Assembly (NCBI GenBank): GCA_920105805.1
Contig: CAKKTI010000014.1
Coordinates: 64,255-128,254 of the forward strand
Direction of reading: 5' to 3'
DNA length: 64,000 bases
DNA from: Condylostoma magnum
Lineage: Eukaryota > Ciliophora > Heterotrichea > Heterotrichida > Condylostomatidae
Notes under the pieces: generated by a model
Databases searched by the model: none
What the model saw: only the letters and a program-made list of their open reading frames with translations
Told to the model about the DNA's origin: nothing
Program-made: the position numbers and the translations under genes
Shown: positions 12,117 to 25,900 of the stretch, in pieces
Numbering within the stretch: position 1 is the first letter of the stretch
Layout of the letters: each line of letters starts with the position of its first letter

Positions 12117-13151
12117 CTACTGCTGCTCACAATTGTTTTTGTTTTTTCCTTCCGGCTTTAGTTTTTTCTTATGTTCCTCATCTGAACTGCTGTCACTGTC
12201 GTCATCCAGCTTTACACCAAGGTAGTACATCAAAGCGTTGGGAATAATGTCCTCTTTGATTCCTTTGCACATTTCAAACTGCTCCTCTAGATCAAACAGC
12301 TCATCATCATCACTATCATCGTCGTCATTGCTTCTAAGTGACTGAAATATTAAAAAGAAGCTTTCCTATTGCTCAGTCCTCTCAACGAATCTCTATCCTC
12401 TTCCTCTTTTACTCTTTTACCTCTTTTTTACCCTTTTCACTGTAGGATTTGCTCCAGTTCATTGAATCTCTGTACTGATAGAACTTTCAGGCTCGTCATC
12501 CTCATCTACTTTAAAGGAAATTGTAAGAATATTATCCTTGAAGTGCTAGTTCTCCCTGAACTCAAATTCCAGGGTAAAAGAGTCACTTAGTATATGCTCA
12601 TCTACCCTTAAGTCGATTAAGTTCTATAGTATTGGCTCATCTGCCTTATATATATAAGAGGAGCCCAAGGGATGGTTCTGGAACACTTTAAGCCAGAATC
12701 CTTCTATGTTACCAGACACCAGTTCTCTTCGTTAGTAATATATAGGCCTGTACTTCTACTCGTATCTCTTTTCAAGGTTTTTCAGTTCTAATTAGTGCTG
12801 CAAGAACAGCATGTTTCTTTCTTTATGTAGAAGATACAACTAATCAAGCACTTCTTTGTTATCAGTGATTGATTATAAAGCTTAGTCCGCCTTTTACTCT
12901 TCCTCTTAAATGTCCTTTAGCTCCCTTAGATCAGAGATTTAGAAAGGAGGATCTATTAGGGAGGACTCAGAAATGAAATTTGGATCATTTAAGGGAGGAA
13001 TCAACTGCTGTTCACTTTCCACTTGATTCGTTTATTCTGGTGCATTGCTAACGTTTTCAGATTCAGTGTTCTAGGACTCGTTTGTTTCTAGTTGCTATTA
13101 TTCTTGTACCTCAGATGGCGAACTCTACTGAATCTACTCTGAGGATTCCAT
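12117..13151 (-). CDS. NAP1-family nucleosome assembly protein
   Basis: 344 residues. Acidic/Gln-rich N-terminus, then the NAP fold: long dimerisation helix (LYLLHKERNMLFLQHQLELK), RYEQKYRPIYYQRREL, the segment GFWLKVFQNH, and SFTLEFEF / LTISFKVDEDDE. The conserved IxW-x2-G-N-x-TVK motif reads IQ-TGA-TGANPTVK, so TGA at 12459-12461 is Trp (residue 231). KGRG-like basic patch, SFF motif and an acidic C-terminal tail follow. The protein ends CEQQ, equivalent to the CKQQ prenylation box of animal NAP1, so TAG at 12117-12119 is the stop. Histone H2A-H2B chaperone, cytosol and nucleus. Confidence 0.93.
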
Positions 13152-13356
13152 CTTATATAAAAACTAAATTCATATACAAGTTATCAAAAATCTATATGTT
13201 TATATGATTACAAGTTATATTCATGTATAAAACATTTTTTCTAGCATGAAAATTGATGGTCGAATGACTTTTATATGACATTTTTAAAACTAGCTGTTTT
13301 ATTTATTATACCCTGATGTAGAATTATTTAATCATTGAATATTAACTAATAATTAA
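13152..13356. promoter_or_regulatory. Divergent intergenic region, NAP / zinc-finger gene
   Basis: 205 AT-rich bases between two outward-facing ATGs; no frame or RNA seen. Presumably carries both promoters. Confidence 0.45.
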
Positions 13357-13728
13357 ATGAAATAAAGATTTAGCTGTGATCATGATAACTGTGATAAATC
13401 ATACACTTCAAAGGTAAATTTGAAGCATCATATTAACATTGTTCATTTCAATTTAAAGCTATACCAGTGCTAAAGATGCAATAGCTTTTATGCTAAGGAA
13501 TAAAATCTCAGAGAACATATGAATCTTCATACTGGAAGAACACCGTTTAAGTGCAGATTCGCTGGGTGTTCAGCAGCGTTTAAGTATGGGAGTTAGCTAT
13601 GCAGGCATAAGAGGAAGTATCATAGCTAAAAGGTTGTATAGGAGGAGGAAATTCAATATTTCAAACTTTCAGATCTAAATGTTGATGCTATCTGGAACTT
13701 GCCGCCAGTAGGGGTCTTTGCTCTTTAA
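13357..13728 (+). CDS. C2H2 zinc-finger protein, three fingers (123 aa)
   Basis: Three consecutive C2H2 fingers occupy nearly the whole protein: C-x4-C...H-x4-H from about residue 6, YQCQRCNSFYAKEQNLREH...H in the middle with the linker TGRTPF (cf. TGEKPF), and C-x4-C...H-x4-H to about residue 88. The C-terminal tail ends IWNLPPVGVFAL. A DNA- or RNA-binding protein, TFIIIA-like in finger style. The stop is uncertain: TAA at 13726-13728 is followed by very AT-rich DNA, but the frame continues to TGA at 13843-13845 (162 aa) if that TAA is Gln. Confidence 0.75.
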
Positions 13729-14361
13729 TATAAAAATTTTGTTAATTAACTATTAGTTTTGAGTTGTTTAATAAAAGGGGCTTAGGCATTTTTGTTAGGC
13801 TTAAATGCTGATGAGAGCATTAGATATAAAATTACAGTCTATTGAGCTTTGATTTAAAGCTGAGTAAGGATTTAATGAATAGCGATATGTAAAGTATTGA
13901 TGATTTACTCCATTCTTTAAAACGGTTTTATGTATTCATCTTAAACAAGCATTAATCATTAAATAGATGTATTAGTTATCTATTCATTTGTGTATATTAT
14001 CTAAACCTAATATAGACTGCTATTTTTGATACACATAATTATATGTATGGGCTAGATTACTATGCTAACTAACAATCATATACTTTATTTCTATATAGAA
14101 GAACTCTTAACAAAAAGTATTTCAGTGAAATTTCATTATTAAATATACAAAATAATTACAACTTATACCCAATAAACTTACATAACGCAGCTCCTTGTTT
14201 AAAATTTAATAGTATTAGATATTTTTATATAGCCCAATAACACTAAACAGTTGATAAAAGCTAACAAATTAATCCTTTATATCAAATTCCAATCTCTTAT
14301 TAAAATAACCAACTAAACCCCAACTTAAAAACTTTCCCTATTTTTTATCATTTTACTCATA
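13729..14361. other. AT-rich intergenic stretch
   Basis: About 630 bases with no supported gene on either strand. The first 115 bases could be the tail of the zinc-finger gene; the rest probably holds the promoter of the Cys-rich surface-protein gene. Confidence 0.45.
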
Positions 14362-15372
14362 ATGTTCTGGATGCTTTTAAACCTCTCTCAAGCTTTAAAT
14401 TGCCCAAACATCAACTGCAGACAAAGCTTTGACTCAGGCCAACCCTGCATCTAGTATGCCAACAACACATACTCTCTACACACCTGCCTTGGTAAAAATG
14501 AGTACTGTCCTTACGACCTAAACTAAAAGGACATCTTCTGCCAGTAAACCTAGCCTATTACCCCTTAAAACCTCTACCCAGGCTAAAAATGCAAATCTGA
14601 TTCAAACTGCAACAGCCAAAAATGTGTCCATGGTGTTTGCAAGGGAAAACTACAAGGTTAATTATGCGGATTTTCTATTGAATGCGATATCGGACTTAAT
14701 TGCTACCTAGACTCCTGCTAAAAACAGATAGAAACAGGGTAGTCAGGATGCCTTTCCGATTATGACTGCGTTAATAACTCTGGATGCCGATTATCCGCAT
14801 CAGGGAACGTGAATGACAATATATGTGTAGAGTACTAATCCCTTAGGACAGGAAGTGTTTTGGCTTCCTGTAGTCAAAACGAGAATTTACTGTGTGAAAG
14901 TATGCAGTGTAATACATACTACGACGTTTCTGTATGTGTAGATGCACCATAATTAGTACAGATTCCATAGTAATGCACGACAGATGATGATTGCTTTTCA
15001 TAAGATGGGTTGAACTAGTCCTTTTGTACTTGTTCGATCTCAGAAAACGGTCGTTCTTATTGTTACCCCTTGGGAGGAGATAAACCTTGGTAGGACATGT
15101 TTGCGGCTATGAAGAAAGTTTAAGACAAAAAGGCATATTTGAGCAAATGTCATACAATGCTTAGGCATAGTTTAGAATGTGTAGAGACGGTGCTAAGTAA
15201 GTCGGATTATGAACATTATATGCTGACATACACTCAAGCTTATAATTACACAAGTCTTATTGATATTGCACCGTGTGCTGAACAAATGTTCCTTAAAGAG
15301 TACTATGATTTGACTAATGACAGTTCAGCTATAGAGATTATGGCAACTGGGTTATTATACTTAATCTTTTAG
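14362..15372 (+). CDS. Cys-rich secreted protein, probably GPI-anchored (336 aa)
   Basis: Signal peptide (MFWMLLNLSQALNC), then about 30 Cys in short repeats such as CKSDSNCNSQKCVHGVCKG and CGFSIECDIGLNC, resembling the disulfide repeats of ciliate and other protist surface proteins. A Cys-poor helical part follows (about residues 235-320) and a final short hydrophobic segment (IMATGLLYLIF) after Asn-Asp-Ser-Ser, the layout of a GPI-attachment signal. All in-frame TAA/TAG read as Gln except the final TAG, which is fixed by the hydrophobic C-terminus and by the convergent gene ending 5 nt further on. No TGA in frame. Specific ligand or role unknown. Confidence 0.8.
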
Positions 15373-15377
15373 TTTTA

Positions 15378-16346
15378 TTAAATTATTTCAGTGAAGCTAG
15401 ATGGGAATTTTCCTATGAGGTTATTCACTTTGCCAGTCCACCAACCTGAATTAGTTGTCTCTATTACGTCTATTGTATCGCCTTGGCAGAATGAAAGAAT
15501 GATGAATTGGATGTTGTTGAAATCTTGTATTGCTCGCACCTAGAAAAGAGTTTCTACTTAAAATTATGCTGTTTATCTGAGAGATTCTATTGATTTTTCT
15601 TGGGTTCATGAATCCGAAAGCTTTAAGCTTTCGTGGGTTTTGTTTTTTTCGATTAATCATGTTAATTTTTGTCTTATTTCATTCAGATTTTCGGACTTAT
15701 AGGTATCTATAAGACTAATTTATTATTGTACACTTTTATTTATATCAGTAATATTACTATTAAGTAATTCATGTAATATTTCACTTGTGCTTAGTACAAC
15801 CTCCTAAACAACCTTTTTACTCTTTATACTATGAAACCCTTTATCTTTTTTGTATTTTCCAATCTTTTCCTTTAATTTATGTATTAAACAATCCTTTTCC
15901 TTTACTGTTTTCTGCAGGGCTATAATTTTTTACTGTAAAGTGGAAACATCACTATTAAACTTCTACTTAAGCCACTACACATTCTATTCATACTCCTCCT
16001 ATCTAATCTTCTCCCTACTGAACTATCTTTTCAATGAATTAATATTACCACTGCTGACCTACCCTTGGTGCCTCAGTGGCAAAGGAGTAATAGAAACCCT
16101 TGGTGTATCATCATAATTACTAGCAATGCTCTATGAGTCCTTCTACCTCCTAACAATCCTATCCGTCAATCTACTCTCAACAGGAATAAACGCTTTAATA
16201 TCCAAATTGCTTCTTTGCTGCCCTAATTTCCTATACGAAACATTCTAATTTAGCTTTATATCCTACGGCCTTAATTAAACATCTCTCTAAGGGCTTAATT
16301 TCCTTAGCTACAAGCTAGGCCACCGTGCCATTCCCTTGCTTGACAT
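15378..16346 (-). CDS. SH3-domain protein with central coiled coil (322 aa)
   Basis: N-terminal 130 residues basic and unstructured; a coiled coil at about residues 140-220 (SNVSTLQQKI-like heptads, KEKDCLIHKLKEKIGKYK); C-terminal SH3 domain from about residue 268: VRAIQDF (ALYDF), GDTIDVIE, SGWWTGKV, GKFPSSFTEII (GLFPSNYVE). TGA codes Trp at residues 230 and 247, then the gene ends with tandem TAA TAA right after the last SH3 strand. It starts 20 nt after the PTH2 stop. Probably an adaptor for actin or membrane traffic, as SH3 proteins usually bind Pro-rich partners; the partner is unknown. Confidence 0.85.
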
Positions 16347-16366
16347 TTTACTAATTAATCTAAAAT

Positions 16367-16759
16367 TCATAGTAGCTTGAGATGTCCTGTGATATTTTTT
16401 AAAATTGAGTCGGGGGCAGGTCCTACGCCGCATACTGTATTTGACCCGGCCTGTATCTGTGTCAGCCCTGCATCCTTTACTACATAATACGGCACTGACT
16501 CTTTCTAGGCCTTATTAGCTACATCAAACAACTCCTCTTATGAATTACATCTAAGAGCTATTTTTTTATAATAACCGTTCCTCTCCCATGCTTCCACAGC
16601 CTTTGGCTACACTTTAACCGCCTTTTTGTATACTCCTATAGCTGCGTGGCAACACTAAGCCGCTATTTTACCTGCTCCCATTCCCAGATCTTTTCGCACT
16701 ACAAGCATCATCTTCATATCTTAGCCAGGTTCAATTTCTTTATAACTTTTCTTACGCAT
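16367..16759 (-). CDS. PTRH2: Peptidyl-tRNA hydrolase 2 (PTH2)
   Basis: 130 residues covering the whole PTH2 fold: [20 protein letters not shown] (catalytic Lys-Gly rich start), [26 protein letters not shown], the loop [15 protein letters not shown] and the terminal GPAP[10 protein letters not shown]. It hydrolyses peptidyl-tRNA released by stalled ribosomes. The family nearly always ends at HLKL(L/Y), so TGA at 16367-16369 acts as a real stop here. Start chosen at MRKKSYKE; an internal Met (MKMM) 14 codons later is also possible. Divergent from DUSP12 with only about 70 nt between start codons. Confidence 0.93.
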
Positions 16760-16829
16760 TATTATGTATATTGTAAGTAGCAAAATTAAAGCGGTGGATA
16801 CTGCAGCTACTCAGTTTTCCATTTATACA
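16760..16829. promoter_or_regulatory. Minimal divergent promoter region, PTH2 / DUSP12
   Basis: 70 bases between the ATGs of two divergent housekeeping genes. No recognisable element; both promoters must fit here or inside the genes. Confidence 0.5.
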
Positions 16830-17621
16830 ATGGCACTGATTTTTCAGATTGGAACAGGAGTGTTTTTAGGGAATGAGCAGGCTATTTACCATAATCTCAC
16901 ATCACTGAATTTAACACACATTATCAGCTTGGTTGATGTTGAGTAAATGGAGTCGGTTAATCATATATTTATGCCTTTATAAGATACACATGAGGAGAAT
17001 ATTGAGTAGTATTTTGATTAAGTATATTAAATTGTTAACTAAGCTGTTGAGGAAGGGGGAAATGTGTTGATTCATTGGTAAATTTTAAACAGTTAAGCAG
17101 GGCTTAGTAGATCCGTTGCACTAGGAGCCGGGTATTTGATTATGAGTTAAAAGATGACAGCATAGTAAGCCATTGAAACGATTTAAGCTATACATCCTGA
17201 CGCTGATCCTAATCCTGGGTTTATGTTTTAATTGAAAAGTCTTTAAAGTAAGGTCCTGTCACCCTCTTAGTATGATTATGCATGTAGGAGATGCAGATTA
17301 GGATTGTTTAGTTAGGAAAACTTAGAGCCACATACATCGAATTAGTAAAAGCAGTTCAATAAAAGCAATGATACTAGAAAGTTTAGACAGTGTTCCTCGC
17401 ATTTTATACATAAAATGCCATGGATGTCTGAGTGTACTTAGTTGTCTGGAAGATTAGACTGTCCGAGATGTGGAACTAAAATTGGAGATTACAAGTGGTA
17501 TGGAAGACAGTGCTCATGCGGCAAATTTGTAACACCTGCCTTCTAAATCCACCACAGCTCTGTCGACTACACAAGACTAGAAGTACAACCTTTAATATCA
17601 GTACCTAAATTCTAACATTAA
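16830..17621 (+). CDS. DUSP12: Dual-specificity phosphatase DUSP12 / YVH1
   Basis: Exons 16830-17077 and 17093-17621. The N-terminus IGTGVFLGNEQA and THIISLVDVE is the DSP domain; the active-site loop is IHCQAGLSRSVA, but its Cys codon (residue 83) is split by a 15-nt intron. The C-terminal zinc domain is diagnostic of YVH1: CRRC, HFIHKMPWM, GRLDCPRCGTKIGDYKWYG and CSCGKFVTPAF. YVH1 acts in 60S ribosome maturation. Start at the ATGG of 16830 matches the family; an in-frame ATG at 16764 would add 22 residues. Two in-frame TAA codons near the end (17613-17615, 17619-17621); the next gene's ATG is 1 nt after the second. Confidence 0.92.
17078..17092 (+). other. 15-nt intron inside the catalytic Cys codon of DUSP12
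   Basis: GTAAATTTTAAACAG lies after TG of the TGT codon. Unspliced, the frame stays open (15 is a multiple of 3) but the active site would read H-W-Q-I-L-N-S-Q-A-G; splicing gives HCQAGLSRS, the exact phosphatase signature. Confidence 0.93.
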
Positions 17622-17622
17622 A

Positions 17623-19686
<2,064 letters not shown>

Positions 19687-19689
19687 TAG

Positions 19690-19928
19690 TTAATATCAGT
19701 TTTATTTGTAATTTGCACAAGAACAGTAATTAAATCTAATTATAATTTCCCCTTTCATATACAACAGTCACAAACAATCCCCTAATATTTGATATTACAC
19801 TAAACAATGAGGTTTTAACTAGCCTTATACATCTTTATCTACTTAACTAAGTTCCTTATTAATATAATATCCCATCTAAAAAAATTCCTACACATATTTA
19901 AGCTTAATCTCAATGGCTATAATAAAAA
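19690..19928. promoter_or_regulatory. Intergenic region upstream of the HECT gene
   Basis: About 240 AT-rich bases, the largest same-strand gap in this gene row, presumably 3' end of PRP43 and promoter of the giant HECT gene. A frame starting at 19807 (MRFQLALYIFIY) is open but runs into the HECT start and looks spurious. Confidence 0.4.
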
Positions 19929-22900
19929 ATGGGAAATTCCTCGAGTCAGATCCTCGAAAGAGTGAATGCCTTGAATGAAGAAGGTCTCAAATCCAGTTGG
20001 AAGGGAGATTAAGAGATAATTGACTACAACGACTAGCTCTATGATCACGGACGCATCGGAAGTCTTATAGGTCTCGATCAATATGAAGTCCCAGGTAGTG
20101 GATCAACTAAGCCTCCAGCTCCAGGCAAAAGTGCAGAACAAGAGGTCGCAATGGCCCTTTCAATGATAAACCCCCATCGCTTTGGTGAGAAGCACGGAGA
20201 TGTTAAGCAAACTCTCCAATTAGACATTTTAGCCAATAGAAGCCAAGATCCTACATCCGGTGAAAGAATCAACAGGCTAAGAGCAATTTGCTACATGCAT
20301 GAAGCCCTGCTAAGAGAGGAGAAAAGATATAAAAATATGAGTAAACAAGAAGATAAAGAGTCTAAAAAGAAGGATGAGTTGCCAGGAACTGCAAAATTAG
20401 CGATAAAATGGGGAATAAGAACTCTTGTGAGTCTTATTGAGTGTGTAGGGCCTCAGAATCCGGCAATATACAGCATGATTTTAGAGTAAACTTCAGAAAT
20501 TTTACAACAGTTTCCTCCAAATGCCTTATAAAGTGACGAACCCACTATATCAGAAGCCATCGGTATTGCCACTAAGTTTTTCGGAAGAGTGTTAAATGGT
20601 GAGTACAAGGACATGCCAGAAGAGCAACAGTTAAAGAGTATCTCTCCTTTACTAGGACTTGCAACTGCTACGGGAAGTTTGAGTTCATTGCTGCAAATTG
20701 TTACAAAATTCATTCTAACACCATAAACCTCTGATTTTATACCCACTGTAGGTATTCTATAACCCTTGTTGAACTAGTTATACGGCAGTTCAGGAGCAGT
20801 GCAGGAAGAGTATATACCTCCAAAGTGGTCTGCTGATCATAAGCGAGGTGATATGGTTATTTCTGGCGAGGGTAGAATAATCACTCGTACAGATTCCAGT
20901 GGATGGGGAACAGTTCTCAGTGTAGAAGTCTTTGAATCCGGTATATCCTACCATGAAATCAAAATCAATACCAACTCTAGTGATTGCTTATATATAGGAG
21001 TTTCAGATGCTAATTATAACGACTTCTCATCAACATACAACGGAAGCTTCGTCTCATTTGCTTACTAAGTAGCGGGAGGAGTAATAAACAACCAAGGAAA
21101 CTCTTAAGCCTCTCTTATCAGACTCCAGTAAGGAGATACTCTAGGAATTTTGCTGAATATGGACGAGAAAAATGTTACTTTTTATAGAAATAAAGTCAAG
21201 TAAGATCATGCCGCATTTGGACCCTTACCTGAAAAAACAAGACTATTTGCTACTTTTGGTGGAAGTAGTCAATTCATAGAGATTCAAACTGAGTTTGATA
21301 GGCCTGATGATGTAGAGGATTTAATTGGATCTTTGAAATAAGCAGAAGTAGCAAATGATCAGCCTAAGAATCAGGCAGATCATGTCAGATTTGAAGGTAT
21401 CAAAAAGGATAATAAATAAGAAATCAATGCTGAGGAAATAACACCCTCCCTAGCCAGTGCTTTCATTCTAGCATGTGTTGACAAACTCAATACAGGAATT
21501 AGGCAATAATTAGAAACTAATAAGAAGTATGTATGCAAGAGGAAAAATGGGCTTTCATTAGACGTTGAGCTAACAACTATAGAAAGTCTCTTTACAGTCT
21601 ATACTCAACTAATGGATTACTATATTCAGGGTGACTTCACTGTATTAGACCAAGAACTATCAGTTATATCCATCACCTGCATTATAAGAATTCTTAGAGC
21701 TCACTTACTGGCCTCAAAGCAGTTCCAATCTATAGATGTTCCCTTCGAAGTAAGACAAAGACTGTACAACAAAATAGAAACCTTTATGGACCAATGCGAG
21801 AACAAAGCCATTGGTGAGGAATTAGCTAATACTCTTAGTACTTGTTTTGAAATTTTCTTTGAGAAAGCCAATGAAAAACTTTAATACTTAATTGACAGGC
21901 TTGAAGAGCTGAGAGATAACAAAGACTTGAGTGAGGTAAAAATACAGCTATAAAACAAGATGTTCACCAAACTTGCAGAGGCTGAGGTGCTATACCCTGC
22001 TTTTGACTTGGAAGATGACTAAAACTTTGAAAGAGTCTCAAAATTCCTGTAGATTTTAGTAGAACTAATGGGCACTTACTCCGTCAAGGCTTTAGATACA
22101 GGTTACAACAATATGGGACTAGTTAACCTTATGCATGCGTCTCAAAAATGTTTCTTATCTCAGGCCGCTAAATCAGATTTCTAAGGTAAATGCTAAGGTT
22201 TACTCTTTGACTACATAAACAGTGTGATTTAGATATCCTCAATGATTATGACTAACTTTGCAAGAATATATAAGACCAACTCAGTTACTGATGAAGCTTT
22301 AGAAAGGATAAAGCACACAGTACTGTATACAATTCTCCCTAATCTGCTAAATGCACTCATGATTACTAAGCTTAATCTCGACTTAATCACCTCTCTTCTA
22401 CCATATATACAAGATTTTGCATCTATACTAAGCCAAGTACAGGGCCCTGCTCCTAAACTAGTCAATGGCATAGGCCAAGTAAAGGAAGTGTATGAAAGTG
22501 ACCATAACTACCCTGACTATGCTAATCAAACCCATGAGATTAAAGTACCAAACGCCTCTAAGTACGTGTTAACCTTTGACCCCTAATGCAAGACAGAAAA
22601 TGGCTGTGATTACCTGGAGCTTTGGAAAGACAATACTAAAAGTGAAAGACTGTATCGTTGGGAAGGTGAGAATTTCCCTAAACAGGCAGTTGTTATAGAA
22701 AATCCCTAACTCTACTTCACTTTCCACTCAGATGGCTCAGTTAACTACTGGGGGTGGAAGATAGATATAATAGCCTATACTGAGTTGCAGTACTTCAAGC
22801 GTGAGTGGCCCGACCACCTAAAAGAAGCATGCAGGGCTCTAGTAGCTGCAATGGCGCATAAGTTGATATCAGGAGAGTTTGAAATGCAAGAAGAGGATGA

Positions 22901-25900
22901 AGAAGTGACCAAGCTGTTGAACAATCCTCTGCTTAAATTTGGAGTAAAGGACAAAGTACATTGCTTAGTAAAAGAACTAGCACCCTTGCCTGATGGACTA
23001 GTTGGATTGACAAACACACCTGGTTTGTACAGGGCTAAGTCTTCAATTGCATAAAGAATTGCACAAGAAGAGACTAAGAAGAAGTTATTGATAAGTGAGG
23101 CAGCTCAGGCAGTGTCACTTCCTACATATGTGGCTAACTATGGAGTAGATGCGGATATGCAGTACTCAGATATTGATTTTATTAATAGGTTTATTGATGG
23201 GTAAGAGAATATAGTGGAATCCTGGAAGAAATTAAAGGCTAAGTCAGGAGTCGTTGGGCCAAGTGCTACTACTGGAGGAGTTGACTTAGATAAGGCTGAA
23301 AGGGCCATTTTTGCAGTATATATAGCCTTCTTTGAAATGTCAGATACTATCAGTAAGATTGTAGAGGATACCAGTGTTGATATCTCACCAACGCTTAAGT
23401 ACATTGTGAAGTAATCCTGCACTATACGTACATGGGCACAGTAATACAGGTAGAAATCTATTGATGATAAAAACGAGTAAACTTATGCTATGATTGCTGA
23501 AAACATCGTTAAGAAGTGTGCATTTTTACTACATAGTGAATACAAACTATCGCTGAATGATATGGGTCTTAAGAATATCATGTTTAACTTAATAACCACT
23601 GTAGTACGAGCCCAGAGCTCCGGAGGAGCTACTATGAAAGCAGGCAGTAAATGGATGGCAGTGAGAAAAGCTATGAAAACCATGTCTCTATTAAGAAATC
23701 TACTAGGAGTTAAAAGAAGATTTGTAAGAAAAGCAGCAGAGGAATCTAACAAGGAATTCAATTAAATCAGTGAAATTGTTAAACAGTTCTTAGAAAGTCA
23801 CTGTACTGTTGAAAAGCTAGTAGAAGCTATGGAAAAGAGGAGAACCAGGGCACTTGCGAGAGCTCTTGGGTTCTAATCACTAGCACAGATGTTAAGTGTA
23901 TCTCAAGGTATGGAAACCTCGCTTATCAGGTCATTTGCTGACTCTATGAGAAGGAAGAACGGTAAAATCCATTATTGGGATGGATTAGAAGGAGCTGATC
24001 CTTATCTGCTAAGCTGTGTTAAGAGCTGTTTCTTTAAAGTATACGAATTACTGCAAAAAGACTTAGTAATGTCCTCTAAGAGAGAACTAGACTGGATGTA
24101 CTTGCATCATTATCTCACTTTGACTGAGGCTATGAGCTATCCATTTAGAGATATTGACTCACATATGATGCTTGAGCTAAATGTACAGGAAGGACTAAAG
24201 AACTTACTGAAGGTGTCAAAGGGATACATAGGTGTTGAGGTAGACTTAGTAGAGTTTGATGACAAAAAGCCTATCACTCACTTGCAATTAAAGAGAAAGG
24301 GAGAGTAAGGAACTGAAAACACTGTGTTAGTCAGAAGCTTTGAGCCATAAGAGGAAGAAAAGAAAGCAGAAGTTGAGGAGGAAGAAAAGAAATCTGAGAG
24401 TGATATTGAGGTGTAGAATAATGAAGTTTGTAATGAATTATACGTAGAGTTCACTCAAGGACCCCCCGGTCAACCATTGGCAGAGGTTCTGCTTACTAAT
24501 GAGCTATAAGAGGACTACGAAGTTCTATCAGGGCCAGTGCAATTCCAGGACTAGGACTGGTATATATTAGGAAAGTACAGTGAACCTATACCTGGAAAAG
24601 AGTTTGTAGTTGAGATTAAAGAGCAATTTGAAGTAGTAAAGCAGCCTTATGAGAATCTAATGAGAAGTTATGATGAGGCTTAATTAGAAAAGTTCAATGA
24701 GCTTAAATAAAGACTAAGGAAAAGCGCATGGAGCTTGTTTAAACTGATTTTGTTTGGAACCAGCGGAGCACCTGAGGTAATTAGTGAGTCTAAGAAAATT
24801 TTAGTATAAGAGATGATGATGTCTGTAGTAGATGAGGAGTTACAGTGGAATTTACAGTTCAAAAAGCCCGATTAAGATAGTATTGACTTATAAGTAATCT
24901 CATCTGCTGAGAACTGGATGGCTAGTAGGGTTGATATTTATAACATAAAGAAAAACCCAATGACAGAGTGGGTAAGACAGTTCAGAATCCAGACTGAAGA
25001 GTTAGGAGATGAAGTTCTAATAAGAGATCTTATCGATTCTTACGTTAACAATGCCGACCCTGCAATGCAAGGGGAGATAACTGAGGAGTAACTATAAGAA
25101 TTAGGAGAGGAAATCAAAAACATTCTAAAGGAAAACTCAGAAATTGTAAACTCCAAAGGTAATTATGACTTCTTCAAGTACCTAAACATTTTACAAGCAA
25201 CTTCAGAGAGCTTTACACCAGAATCAATTGATTTTATACAGAACTCATACTTATTCAAAGAACTACCCAAAGATCTATCCCAGGCTGAGGAAGAATTTAA
25301 CATAGCTGAGCCAATAACAGTAATAAGCGTAGGTTTGAAGCGATTCTTACTAGAAGATTCCGAGGTTAAAACACTGTTCGAAAGACTGAGAGATGCTGAA
25401 ACCACAGGTATTAGCGACGTATAAGAGAATGAGCCTACCCCAGAATCTTTCCGCAATGAAGAGGGTAAGGTAGATCTTTACAAAGCATTGAATGAAATAA
25501 AGAAAAACAAACAAGAACACTCATCATGGTATGAAAAACTTAAGGATTTACTAGAAATGTACAACGATTTGCCTCCTTCGGTAGAATTTATAAGAAAGAA
25601 GAAGTCATAACCATTTGATTTCTTAGGGTCAATGCTGTGGACTATTTACGAGTCATGCGGATCTTGGTGTTTATCCAAGGTGCTGTCCCGTCCTGCTAGA
25701 ATTGCTGAGCTGTTCAAGCATATGTTGATGACTGGATCTGAGAAAACATCCGTGCTTGCCTCCAGAATCCTAAGACACGTTGTACCCACTCAACACTCCC
25801 CGTAAACAATCTCCCTTGTATGGGAAACCTTAGAGACTAAAAGAATCACCTACGGGTTATCACAAAATGCAAGAAAAAGTTTAGTACATGCCTTGTTTGG

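Noticed and set aside
13729-13845. Zinc-finger protein extended to TGA at 13843-13845
   Set aside because: Possible, but the sequence after TAA is AT-rich and has no family support; kept as an alternative in the feature.
15414-16776. Long open plus-strand frame reading as a multi-pass membrane protein
   Set aside because: It is the antisense of the SH3 and PTH2 genes, which match their families over full length; hydrophobicity comes from Lys/Glu-rich codons read backwards.
16764-16829. DUSP12 start at ATG 16764
   Set aside because: It adds 22 residues not seen in YVH1 proteins and would leave 4 nt to the divergent PTH2 start; the ATGG at 16830 fits better.
19687-19968. Read-through of PRP43 to the next TGA
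   Set aside because: It would overlap the HECT start; PRP43 family ends near the tandem TAA TAG and the extra residues look like translated AT-rich spacer.
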